Below are positions 24,172 to 31,903 of a stretch of 42,768 bases of DNA, one piece after another. The position numbers and the translations under genes were made by a program. Source of the stretch: Candidatus Rifleibacteriota bacterium (GTDB lineage: Bacteria; Muiribacteriota; Ozemobacteria; Ozemobacterales; Ozemobacteraceae). The notes under the pieces were generated by a model. It ran no database searches and was not told where the DNA came from. It saw nothing but the letters and a program-made list of their open reading frames with translations. Within the stretch, counting starts at the first letter, position 1. Every line of letters starts with the position of its first letter. The stretch lies in NCBI GenBank assembly GCA_017417215.1, contig JAFPZP010000095.1, forward strand, positions 1-42,768, written 5' to 3'.

Positions 24172-25239
24172 TCAATTCAAAGAAGCATATTCAGTTAATT
24201 CCTGAATAAATTTTTCAGCCATTACGATTTTATCCTCATCTTTAGTGACTTGAACATATTTTTTCCAGGTTTTAATAGCTTCGGAATTCATACCCATACG
24301 TTCATATATTACAGCCATATTATACAATGCTTTGTCAAGAAAAGGATCCTGTTTTAAAGAAGCTTTGTAAACATCGATTGCTTCATCGTAACAACGCTCC
24401 ATATCAAGCAGACAAGCAAGATTATATAATGCCTGAGTATTGCGTGGATAAATATTGAGAATATCTCTATAACAGCTCATAGCACCATCTATATCACCAG
24501 AATTAAATTTTTCATAAGCATTAGTAAGTCTTCTGCTTAAATCAGAATTAACAGTAGGAATAATTCTGGATTTTCTTGTAGTCTTTGCTGTTCCTTTTGT
24601 TGAAACTCCTGCATCAGAAGCATATTGCTGATAATAGTGCTTAACCTTACGAACATAGTTCTTGGTTTCTCGGAAAGGAGGAATGCCTTTATACTTTTCA
24701 ACATTCCCTGGTCCTGCATTATAAGCAGCCAAAGCATAATCAATATTACCATCGAAACGCTTCAGCATCATTCTAAGGTAATTGGAACCACCGAGAATAT
24801 TTTCCCTAGCATTAAAAGGATCTGAACAGCCAACAACTTTGGCAGTAGCAGGAATTAACTGCATCAAACCCTGAGCGCCTTTTGAAGACATTACATCAGG
24901 ATCAAAGTCAGATTCAACCTTTATAACAGACTTAATAAGGAATGGGTCTAAACCATGAGTTCTTGCTGCTTCATTGATATAATCACTGAAAGAATCATCA
25001 CTTGGAAGCAAGCTTTTTTGAGAACTCATTGTAGACGTAAGATTACTGATACCAGCAGAAGGTGAATCAGGACCTTCTCTTTCTTTTTTACTGGTAACAA
25101 CAATTTTATACTTTTTGTTCGGAGGACTGTCGGTCAGGAACAATCGCCCCTGTTCATCTCTATAGGAATAAATAGCCGCACTAGATTGGACAGCTAGTCC
25201 GAAAACCATCATTCCAGCGATAAATAAGAAGCGCTTCAA
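24172..25239 (-). CDS. Periplasmic lytic transglycosylase with TPR tail
   Basis: A 355-residue protein in three parts. Residues 1-22 are a signal peptide, followed by a DUF4124-type strand motif (IYSYRDEQGRLFLTDSPP, 23-40). Residues about 84-205 form the SLT lysozyme-like domain that cleaves peptidoglycan glycan strands to 1,6-anhydromuropeptides; E109 in KVESDFDP is the catalytic glutamate, with GLMQLIP (124-130) and AYNAGPGNV (172-180) in place. Residues about 235-345 are TPR units. The start is a TTG at 25239 with a perfect AGGAGG eight bases upstream. As first gene of the pilin-like operon it probably opens the cell wall for pilus or secretion assembly. Confidence 0.93.
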   Translation of the reverse strand: MKRFLFIAGMMVFGLAVQSSAAIYSYRDEQGRLFLTDSPPNKKYKIVVTSKKEREGPDSPSAGISNLTSTMSSQKSLLPSDDSFSDYINEAARTHGLDPFLIKSVIKVESDFDPDVMSSKGAQGLMQLIPATAKVVGCSDPFNARENILGGSNYLRMMLKRFDGNIDYALAAYNAGPGNVEKYKGIPPFRETKNYVRKVKHYYQQYASDAGVSTKGTAKTTRKSRIIPTVNSDLSRRLTNAYEKFNSGDIDGAMSCYRDILNIYPRNTQALYNLACLLDMERCYDEAIDVYKASLKQDPFLDKALYNMAVIYERMGMNSEAIKTWKKYVQVTKDEDKIVMAEKFIQELTEYASLN

Positions 25240-25459
25240 GAAACATTCCTCCTAGCTAATTAAAGTTATAAGTTGAATTCACAAAACAATCGGCAGATGT
25301 TTTTGAATCTTTAACTATAATTTAGCTTATTTACACAAATTTTAAAACCTACAAAAGAAGTTTAGCAAAAAAATGTAAAGTTATGTAATAAAGCTAAAAG
25401 TTTTATGAAAAAAATAATAATTTTCGCTTAAACAAAGAATCTAAAACTTGGTTGAAGAT

Positions 25460-25488
25460 TTGCAACTTTAAAATTTTGTCTTTATAAT
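25460..25488 (+). promoter_or_regulatory. Sigma70-type promoter of the small CxxC protein
   Basis: TTGCAA (25460-25465), 17-base spacer and perfect TATAAT (25483-25488). Confidence 0.82.
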
Positions 25489-25499
25489 TAGGCTCCATC

Positions 25500-25521
25500 A
25501 AAAAGGTAAAAAAACCTTTTT
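25500..25521 (+). promoter_or_regulatory. Leader hairpin AAAAAGGT / ACCTTTTT
   Basis: Perfect 8-bp stem with a 6-base loop just after the predicted transcription start. It is too A+T-rich for a strong terminator; it may stabilise the 5' end or be incidental. Confidence 0.35.
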
Positions 25522-25550
25522 CTGCGCATAAAAACAATAAAGAGGCAAAA

Positions 25551-25787
25551 ATGAGCGAACAAATCCAGGCTTCATTAAATGAAGCTCCTAGTCTTGAAAC
25601 CCTTAAAGAACTTTACTCCCACCAAAATAGAGAATGCTGGCTTTGCAAAAGCTATGCAGAAAAACTTGAAGCCGGAAAAGAATTAAAAGAAGAAGAAATT
25701 TGGCATTTTACAAATTGTGTAATGGCTTGGGAACAGCTCAACGAAGATTCTTCTATCACAGAACAGCCACTAGAAAAAGCTGCTTAA
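25551..25787 (+). CDS. Small CxxC protein of unknown function
   Basis: A 78-residue acidic helical protein with CWLC at residues 29-32 and a further cysteine in NCVMAWEQL, enough for a small metal site. No family recognised. AGAGG lies six bases before the ATG, and a strong promoter precedes it by 60 bases, so it should be well expressed as a single gene. Confidence 0.7.
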   Translation: MSEQIQASLNEAPSLETLKELYSHQNRECWLCKSYAEKLEAGKELKEEEIWHFTNCVMAWEQLNEDSSITEQPLEKAA

Positions 25788-26240
25788 ACGATTTTACGCG
25801 ATTCTCATTTCTCAACTTCATTAAAGCGGACAGTTGCTCTCTAAAGAAGTCTACCCATTGTCATAAACGTATAGCTTTCAGGGCTAAAGCCCATACGCTA
25901 TACCTTTTATGACAAATGTGTAGACTTCTCTCATCTCTTAATAGCTGGCTTCCGCCAGCGTAGTTATAGTAATCAGTTTTTGTTGTAGTTATTGTTTTAT
26001 CGTTAATTTCTGAGCTAACTAAAAATAGTGGTTTTTATTAGTTTATGGAGCACAAGTCATAAAAGGATAAAAGACAACCGACTATGGACAAACATTGCCG
26101 AAAACAATAACTACAATAACTACCAAATACAATAAAAACTCTTCTCTTTTAAGAGAAGCAATTAAAAGTCCGAAGACTTGTAGCTAAAAACAATCCCCTC
26201 TTCCCTTCGCTCTGCGCTCTATTCTCTATCGCTCTACTCT
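25788..26240. other. Repeat-filled region before the ankyrin locus
   Basis: Holds a short family B end (25826-25838), the first 352-bp direct repeat (which includes family A copy 3) and a CT-rich tract with irregular seven-base periodicity (26200-26250). No gene seen. Confidence 0.7.
25848..26199 (+). repeat. 352-bp direct repeat, left copy (contains family A copy 3)
   Basis: Matches 28757-29108 over the same length with roughly a dozen substitutions seen by eye and no obvious gaps. Internal parts: family A palindrome (25848-25926), hairpin GCTGGC-TTCC-GCCAGC, an inverted pair GTTGTAGTTATTGTTTT (25982-25998) / AAAACAATAACTACAATAAC (26101-26120), and CTTCTCTT-TT-AAGAGAAG. No open frame of note. 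Confidence 0.85.
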
Positions 26241-26411
26241 CTAATCTCTTTTTATAGCGATATCTATCTGCTGAAGACATTTCTGGCGAAGCAAACCTCT
26301 GAGCTCTTCTAAGGCTTTTCTACGTCTAGCAACAGCTATATCAGTGTCAATATCTGATGAATAATCATTAGCAGTATAGTTATTAGAAAGCCAACTTCTG
26401 ATTTCAGACAT
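26241..26411 (-). CDS. Small acidic/basic helical protein, hypothetical
   Basis: A 56-residue frame, MSEIRSWLSNNYTAN at the start, then a D/S-rich stretch, an arginine run (RRRK at 29-32) and an amphipathic helix (ALEELRGLLRQKCLQQIDIA). AGAGGTGGGG lies about seven bases before the ATG, a much better ribosome binding site than chance would give. No family recognised. It is divergent from the ankyrin gene and lies within the segment bounded by the 352-bp repeats. Confidence 0.5.
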   Translation of the reverse strand: MSEIRSWLSNNYTANDYSSDIDTDIAVARRRKALEELRGLLRQKCLQQIDIAIKRD

Positions 26412-26611
26412 ACTTTCCCCACCTCTTCATTTACTTTATACTAAAAATATCGACATAAAAGTTTCAAAAGTTTAGATAGAAATAAATTTTATTTTTAGTA
26501 ATTACTGAAAACCAACAATAATCATAAAAAATAGATTATTTTGAAATAACTAAATGTTATTATATTTCCAACAACAAAAAATTTTTATTTAACAAACAGG
26601 GTTTTAGCACA

Positions 26612-28690
26612 ATGAACAAAGATGAAAAAAACAATAATCAAGTTAATGGTAATCACGAAAAAAAGAATAAAACAGATTCTACAGTTACAATTGTTGTATT
26701 TATTATGATTATCTGTCTCTTTGTATCATTTGCGGTTATAACAATCAAAAAAGAAGAAAAATCAAAAAGTACAACCCCAACAAGTAAAATAGAAATTAAA
26801 ATGAAACCCAAAAGTGATTCACCGCAATCATCAAAACGAATTGTTATTCCACCACCACAAGGCATTAGACCCCAACCCTCACAAGGCAGTATTCCACAAC
26901 CCCCGCAGGGCGGTATTCCTCAATCATCGAAAATCTTCTATAGCGAATTCAGCAACGGAAAGAAAACAAGTATGATTCAAGAATCAAAAACTACCATTGT
27001 CAGAAAACCTCAAGAACAAACATCTGATAAACCAGTGGTAAACAGCAATCAATCATCATTATTTCAAAAAGACAAAAGCATATCTGGTTTGTATAGGTTG
27101 AATGAGCTGGAATTGAGAACGGAATTAGATGATTACTTAAGCGGTATTACAAATTACAATTGTACAGATAGAGAAATTCAAAAAGAGTTTATCTCAATAT
27201 TTGTTCAAAGAAAAAATGTAGTTCTGTTAGATAAACTACTTACAAAATGTTCTGAAAAAAAGATATTAATCAAGGACCAAGACTATTACAACGATGTTTA
27301 CCAAGCTTTGAAAGATGACAATATCGAAAGCTACCTTGTTTTTGAAAAACATGGAATAGATTTTTTAAAAGCTTACGAAGATGGCAATATAGATAGAAAA
27401 CTAATTCATCTAGCAGCAGCCAAAGGCCTTACCAATACGGTTAAACAAGCATTAGATTTTGGATTTCCGATAGATCAAAGAACAGAATTAAATGAGACTC
27501 CATTATACTTGGCTATACACAATAACCATTATGAAACTGTTGAATTTTTAATAAGTAAAGGTGCGTTGTCACCAAAAAGACTAGAAGAATACAATAATTA
27601 TGGAAATATTTTATATTATCCGGTAATAAACAAAAACTTAAAAATGCTTGATTTGCTCGTTAAAAATGGAATTCTATTAGATGATAATCTAAGGGTGTAC
27701 ACCAACGATAGAAAGATTTTAAAATATATTATTTCAAAAGGGAAGATTGAAGATGATAATGAAGCAAATGACCCGGATAAAGAATGGGAAGAAGCTTATA
27801 AATTCATAAAAGAAGGAAACCTTAATGAATTAATAAAAATAGAAAACAGTGGCAAAGACTTATCAAAGATGTTTTACGATGGGGTACCCGCCGTCTGTAT
27901 TGCTGTTGAAGAAAATAAGCCCAAAATAGTAGAATATCTTGTAAAAAAATATGATTGTAAAAAACTCACAGATTCAATAAACGGCAGAAACGCATTACAT
28001 TATGCCGCAATGAATACCAAAGATATTTATGAAGAAATTCTAGATATTCTCCTTAAAAATGGCTTCGACCCCAATGAACCAGATAAGGATAGAAACACTC
28101 CAATCAATTTTGCCGTCTGCTGCAATATACGCATACCAACTATTGCGTTTACACTTTTAAATAAAGGTGCTAATCCGAATTTTTTAAATAACAAGAACCA
28201 AAATTCACTATTTTTCGTAATTGAAGACAGTTATTTAAACAGATTTAAGCAATTATTAAAAAAAGGTGCTGATATAAATCAACAGGATATAGACGGGAAT
28301 ACCCCCTTACATCACTATATATTAAAATCACCGGAAAGAGACAAAGGTATAAGCATTTTTTTAAAAGGTAAGGCCAATATAAAGTCTGTAAACAACAAGA
28401 AGCAAACTCCATTACATCTTGCAGTCTATTCAAACGATGCCAGTGCAGTATGCCAATTGGTAATGGATAAAGCAGATTTAAATCAACCAGATATGGACGG
28501 GAATACTGCGCTTCATTATGTTGCTATATATGCCCCAAAAAACAAATTCATGATGAAACATTTAACTAATAATTGTTATTGGGATGCCGATTTTTCCATA
28601 AAAAATAATGAAGGCAAAACTCCCTTAGATATAGAGCCCGATTGTTTTTATCAGTCAGAATTTAAAGGTAGACTTCCAACAAAAGAATAA
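26612..28690 (+). CDS. Membrane-anchored ankyrin-repeat protein
   Basis: A 692-residue protein with a short charged N-terminus, one transmembrane helix at about 24-45 (no cleavage site, so an anchor), a Pro/Gln/Ser-rich linker and ankyrin repeats over about residues 250-690. Clear units include NETPLYLAIHNNHYETVEFL, GRNALHYAAMNTKDIYEE, DGNTPLHHYIL, KQTPLHLAVYSNDASAVCQL, DGNTALHYVA and EGKTPLDI. The linker holds three tandem 8-residue units (PQGIRPQP, SQGSIPQP, PQGGIPQS; DNA 26855-26926). Ankyrin domains bind proteins; the partner is unknown. The ribosome binding site is weak. The gene is flanked by 352-bp direct repeats. Confidence 0.88.
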   Translation: MNKDEKNNNQVNGNHEKKNKTDSTVTIVVFIMIICLFVSFAVITIKKEEKSKSTTPTSKIEIKMKPKSDSPQSSKRIVIPPPQGIRPQPSQGSIPQPPQGGIPQSSKIFYSEFSNGKKTSMIQESKTTIVRKPQEQTSDKPVVNSNQSSLFQKDKSISGLYRLNELELRTELDDYLSGITNYNCTDREIQKEFISIFVQRKNVVLLDKLLTKCSEKKILIKDQDYYNDVYQALKDDNIESYLVFEKHGIDFLKAYEDGNIDRKLIHLAAAKGLTNTVKQALDFGFPIDQRTELNETPLYLAIHNNHYETVEFLISKGALSPKRLEEYNNYGNILYYPVINKNLKMLDLLVKNGILLDDNLRVYTNDRKILKYIISKGKIEDDNEANDPDKEWEEAYKFIKEGNLNELIKIENSGKDLSKMFYDGVPAVCIAVEENKPKIVEYLVKKYDCKKLTDSINGRNALHYAAMNTKDIYEEILDILLKNGFDPNEPDKDRNTPINFAVCCNIRIPTIAFTLLNKGANPNFLNNKNQNSLFFVIEDSYLNRFKQLLKKGADINQQDIDGNTPLHHYILKSPERDKGISIFLKGKANIKSVNNKKQTPLHLAVYSNDASAVCQLVMDKADLNQPDMDGNTALHYVAIYAPKNKFMMKHLTNNCYWDADFSIKNNEGKTPLDIEPDCFYQSEFKGRLPTKE

Positions 28691-29161
28691 CTCTCAACTC
28701 ATCACCCTTCACCAACACTTACCACGTCAAGCTCCGCTTGGCTGTCTGCTCTGTGTAGTCTACACATTGTCATAAACGTATAGCTTTCAGGGCTAAAGCC
28801 CATACGCTATACTTTTTATGACAAATGTGTAGACTTCTCTTATCTCTTAATAGCTGGCTTTCGCCAGCGTAGTTATAGTAATCTGTTTTTGTTGTAGTTA
28901 TTGTTTTATCGTTAATTTCTAAGCTAACGAAAAATAGTGGTTTTTATTAGTTTATTGAGCACAAGTCATAAAAGGATAAAAGACAACCGACTATGAACAA
29001 ACATTGCCAAAGACAATAACTACAATAACTACCAACTACAATAAAAACTCTTCTCTTTTAAGAGAAGCAATTAAAAGTCCGAAGACTTGTAGCTAAAAAC
29101 AATCCCCTACTCCCTCCGCTCTATTGCTCTATGCTCTCATCAATCTTATATCTTAAATCTC
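28691..29161. other. Repeat-filled region after the ankyrin gene
   Basis: A family A companion hairpin (about 28727-28742), the right 352-bp repeat, and a CT-rich tract to 29161. No gene seen on either strand. Confidence 0.7.
28757..29108 (+). repeat. 352-bp direct repeat, right copy (contains family A copy 4)
   Basis: Same orientation as 25848-26199, offset 2909 bases. Family A palindrome occupies 28757-28835. Recombination between the copies would delete the ankyrin gene and the 56-residue frame as a 2.9-kb circle. Confidence 0.85.
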
Positions 29162-29827
29162 TTACTCTCTCTTCCCAGTGCCTCCACAGGCTTTGCAGTT
29201 TTCACCTACCGGGAAATCAGTAAGAACCTTGTCTTTAACCTTATTCCAAATTTCGCAATATTTGTTATGAATTTTACCGGATTTGCTTACCCAAAAAGGT
29301 CCTTCTATAGTAATTTTTGTATTATCTACAGGAACCATCTGATGATTATTGGAACGTCTATATTCTCGTGGTTCCATCGGATTCGGCTGTATCCATAAGC
29401 CTAGTTTGTTTTTGCGTGCTTCTTTCTCTGCATCAGCCAAATCATATTCATTAGGGCTATAGTAAGCATAATGCCATGCTAAGCCTGCTTTAACCATTTC
29501 CAGATTCACATATTTATCATCAACATAGACTTTACCGACTGTTCTGCCATATTTATCAGTATTAAGCCCAACGACTCTGACATTTTTACCAAAAATCATA
29601 TTAGAACAATATTCTTTCGCTTTTTTCCCAAAATCCTGCCCAGATTCTGGTGCATCAATACCGTAAAAGCGTATTCTTCTGCTTTCGTATCCATCAATAA
29701 GAATAGTGCAAGTATCTCCGTCTGCCACGCCGACGCACTTGCCGAACAGTTCTTCTGCCCTACCCCAGGCAGTCAAAAAAACAACAAATATAAAAAGTGT
29801 AATGATAATCTTTTTCATGTTCTGCAT
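29162..29827 (-). CDS. Secreted staphylococcal-nuclease-like protein
   Basis: A 221-residue exported nuclease. After a signal peptide (to about residue 24, cut near WGRAEE) the SNase fold covers 28-150. The residues equivalent to the S. aureus active site are present: D38 in DGDT, R53, D58 and E61 in RFYGIDAPE, and R95 in DKYGR. The C-terminal 45 residues hold HNKYCEIW and CKACGG, a Cys/His group seen in other bacterial thermonuclease-like proteins and probably zinc-binding. Two ATG starts (29827 and 29818) are possible; neither has a ribosome binding site, and a TATAAT on the minus strand (29831-29826) abuts the first, so a leaderless start at 29818 is conceivable. It would degrade DNA or RNA outside the cytoplasm. 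Confidence 0.9.
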   Translation of the reverse strand: MQNMKKIIITLFIFVVFLTAWGRAEELFGKCVGVADGDTCTILIDGYESRRIRFYGIDAPESGQDFGKKAKEYCSNMIFGKNVRVVGLNTDKYGRTVGKVYVDDKYVNLEMVKAGLAWHYAYYSPNEYDLADAEKEARKNKLGLWIQPNPMEPREYRRSNNHQMVPVDNTKITIEGPFWVSKSGKIHNKYCEIWNKVKDKVLTDFPVGENCKACGGTGKRE

Positions 29828-29880
29828 TATACTACAATTTTAGTGATTATAGTTGTTCGTTTTTATCCTCTTTATAGTCA

Positions 29881-29909
29881 TTGATAAAAATGAAATTAGT
29901 TTTTATAAT
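29881..29909 (+). promoter_or_regulatory. Sigma70-type promoter of neuC-neuA
   Basis: TTGATA (29881-29886), 17-base spacer, perfect TATAAT (29904-29909), 36 bases before the neuC start. Confidence 0.83.
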
Positions 29910-29944
29910 AAATACTAGATTATATAGGAAAGACAGCTACAAGC

Positions 29945-31108
29945 ATGAAAAAAACAATCTGCGTATTTACTGCAACCAGAGCCGAATATGGTCTACTCAA
30001 AACAATCATAAAAGCACTCATTGCAGATAAAACATTTAATATAAAAGTTGTTGTGACCGCTGCTCATCTTTCGCCTGAATTTGGAATGACCTGCCAGGAA
30101 ATTGAAGATGACGGCATTAAAATAGATAGAAAGATAGAAACACTACTAAGTTCAGATAGTCCCTCAGCTGTTTCCAAATGCATGGGGCTTACAATGATTG
30201 GCTTTGCAGATTATTTCGCAGAAACAAAACCAGATGCCTTTATGGTTCTTGGCGACAGATATGAAGCTCTAGCTGCTGTTTGTGCTGCTTTCAACGCAAG
30301 AATACCCATAATACACCTTTACGGAGGCGACACCACAGAAGGTGCTGCTGACGAAGCATACCGCCATTCGATTACAAAAATGGCTTACCTTCATTTTACA
30401 AGCACAGAAGAATACCGCAAACGTGTAATTCAGCTTGGGGAATCACCTGAACGCGTCTTTGCAGTTGGCGAAATCGGCATTGAAAACGCAATTAATACCA
30501 AACTGCTTAGTTTAAAAGAACTGTCAAAATCGCTTGGTATTGAACTTAGTAATAATTATGCTCTAGGCACCTTTCATCCTGTGACTTTGGAAAATAACAC
30601 ATCAGAAAAGCAGATAAAAACCTTACTAAAAGCTCTAAGCAAGCAAAATGATATGCAATTCATTTTCACAAAAGCCAATGCAGACAGCGATGGGCATAAA
30701 ATAAACAAAATTCTTGAAGATTACTGCTTAAAACACCAGAATTTTCATTTTTTCAGTTCTCTTGGAATGCTCAGATACCTTAGCGCTATAAAACATGCAA
30801 AATTTGTTATCGGCAATTCATCCAGCGGTTTAATTGAAGCACCTTCTTTTAAAATTCCTACAATCAATATAGGAGACCGTCAGAAAGGCCGACTAATGGC
30901 TGATTCTGTTATCTGCTGTGAACCTACTCTAACAAATATAGAAAAAGCTATTGGGAAAGCCTTATCCCCAGAATTCAGGGAAATAGCCGCCAAAGCTATT
31001 AACCCATATGGTGATGGTAAAACATCAATGAAAATAGTAAAAATCATCAAAAAGTTTCTCTCAAAGCCTATAGACCTAAAGAAAAGATTCTATGATTTAA
31101 AGGGTTGA
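29945..31108 (+). CDS. neuC: UDP-N-acetylglucosamine 2-epimerase (hydrolysing)
   Basis: A 387-residue GT-B-fold enzyme that converts UDP-GlcNAc to ManNAc plus UDP, the first step of sialic acid synthesis; related enzymes serve legionaminic-acid-type pathways. Family phrases: TATRAEYGLLK at the N-terminus, VLGDRYEALAA, HLYGGDTTEGAADEAYRHSITK in the middle and GNSSSGLIEAPSF in the C-terminal UDP-binding domain. Length is normal. It has its own promoter, only a distant AGGAAAG as ribosome binding site, and is followed three bases later by neuA. The hydrolysing class (rather than WecB) is supported by the neighbour. Confidence 0.93.
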   Translation: MKKTICVFTATRAEYGLLKTIIKALIADKTFNIKVVVTAAHLSPEFGMTCQEIEDDGIKIDRKIETLLSSDSPSAVSKCMGLTMIGFADYFAETKPDAFMVLGDRYEALAAVCAAFNARIPIIHLYGGDTTEGAADEAYRHSITKMAYLHFTSTEEYRKRVIQLGESPERVFAVGEIGIENAINTKLLSLKELSKSLGIELSNNYALGTFHPVTLENNTSEKQIKTLLKALSKQNDMQFIFTKANADSDGHKINKILEDYCLKHQNFHFFSSLGMLRYLSAIKHAKFVIGNSSSGLIEAPSFKIPTINIGDRQKGRLMADSVICCEPTLTNIEKAIGKALSPEFREIAAKAINPYGDGKTSMKIVKIIKKFLSKPIDLKKRFYDLKG

Positions 31109-31111
31109 AAA

Positions 31112-31810
31112 ATGAGTAATATAGCTATTATACCTGCTAGAAGTGGCTCAAAAGGCTTAAAAGATAAAAACATAAAAGAGCTGAATGGAAAGCCTCTACT
31201 GGCTTACAGTATCGAAGCAGCAAAAGAATCTAAGCTTTTTGATGAAATCATGGTCTCAACCGACAGCTCTAAATACTCTGAAATAGCAAGAAGTTTCGGT
31301 GCCAATGTTCCTTTTTTAAGATCTGAAGGAAACAGCAGCGATAAAGCGAGTAGCTGGGACGTAGTCCTGGAAGTCTTAAGCAGGTATTTTGAAACTGGCA
31401 AAAAATTCGATTCTGTCTGCCTTTTACAACCCACCTCACCTCTAAGAACAGCTAATGATATAGTTGAAGCTTATAAATTATTTGAAGCCAAACAAGCTGA
31501 TGCAGTGACTTCCGTCTGCGAGGTCGACCATTCTCCACTTTGGACAATGACTTTACCGCCGAATCTTTCTCTGGAAGAGTTCAAGAAACGTGACTCAGAT
31601 ACCCCAAGACAACTTTTGGAAAAGTATTACCGTCTAAATGGTGCTATTTATATTCGCAAAATCAATTACAGTAATAAAGGAATCCAGCTCATAGACACTA
31701 ATGAATTTGCTTATATCATGCCTCGCGAGCATTCAGTTGATATTGACACCGAGTTAGATTTTGTCATCGCCAAAGCAATAATGAACAAATATTCCAATAA
31801 AAGAGTATGA
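31112..31810 (+). CDS. neuA: Acylneuraminate cytidylyltransferase (CMP-sialic acid synthetase)
   Basis: A 232-residue nucleotidyltransferase that activates a nonulosonic acid with CTP. The signature IIPARSGSKGLKDKN occupies residues 6-20 and binds CTP; LLQPTSPLRTANDI and the C-terminal DIDTELDFVIA with metal-binding aspartates complete the family pattern. AAAGGG seven bases before the ATG is a good ribosome binding site. It is the last gene of the two-gene operon. The synthase NeuB, which makes the acid that NeuA activates, is not in the window. Confidence 0.94.
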   Translation: MSNIAIIPARSGSKGLKDKNIKELNGKPLLAYSIEAAKESKLFDEIMVSTDSSKYSEIARSFGANVPFLRSEGNSSDKASSWDVVLEVLSRYFETGKKFDSVCLLQPTSPLRTANDIVEAYKLFEAKQADAVTSVCEVDHSPLWTMTLPPNLSLEEFKKRDSDTPRQLLEKYYRLNGAIYIRKINYSNKGIQLIDTNEFAYIMPREHSVDIDTELDFVIAKAIMNKYSNKRV

Positions 31811-31820
31811 TTAAAATCTA

Positions 31821-31850
31821 TTGTTGTGGCATCTGTAAATCTGTTATACT
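31821..31850 (+). promoter_or_regulatory. Candidate promoter of the cyclase pair
   Basis: TTGTTG (31821-31826), 18-base spacer, TATACT (31845-31850), 54 bases before the first cyclase start. It shows that the cyclases need not be read from the neu operon. Confidence 0.5.
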
Positions 31851-31903
31851 TTTATCAGTCATTATAAAGCAATAATCACATTTCTGAGAATAATACAATA
31901 ATC

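Larger units (their letters stand above)
25240..25550. other. Divergent intergenic region, promoter and leader hairpin
   Basis: 311 A+T-rich bases between the lytic transglycosylase and the small CxxC protein. The right half has a clear promoter; I could not identify a convincing promoter for the minus-strand operon. Confidence 0.6.

Noticed and set aside
25700..25912. 70-residue forward frame overlapping the CxxC protein
   Set aside because: Its second half is the family A palindrome; no ribosome binding site.
25848..29108. Composite transposon around the ankyrin gene
   Set aside because: Neither repeat encodes a transposase and no target-site duplication could be identified by eye.
29826..29848. 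TATAAT before the secreted nuclease as a firm promoter
   Set aside because: The -10 is perfect but no acceptable -35 lies 16-18 bases upstream, so it is only mentioned in the gene entry.
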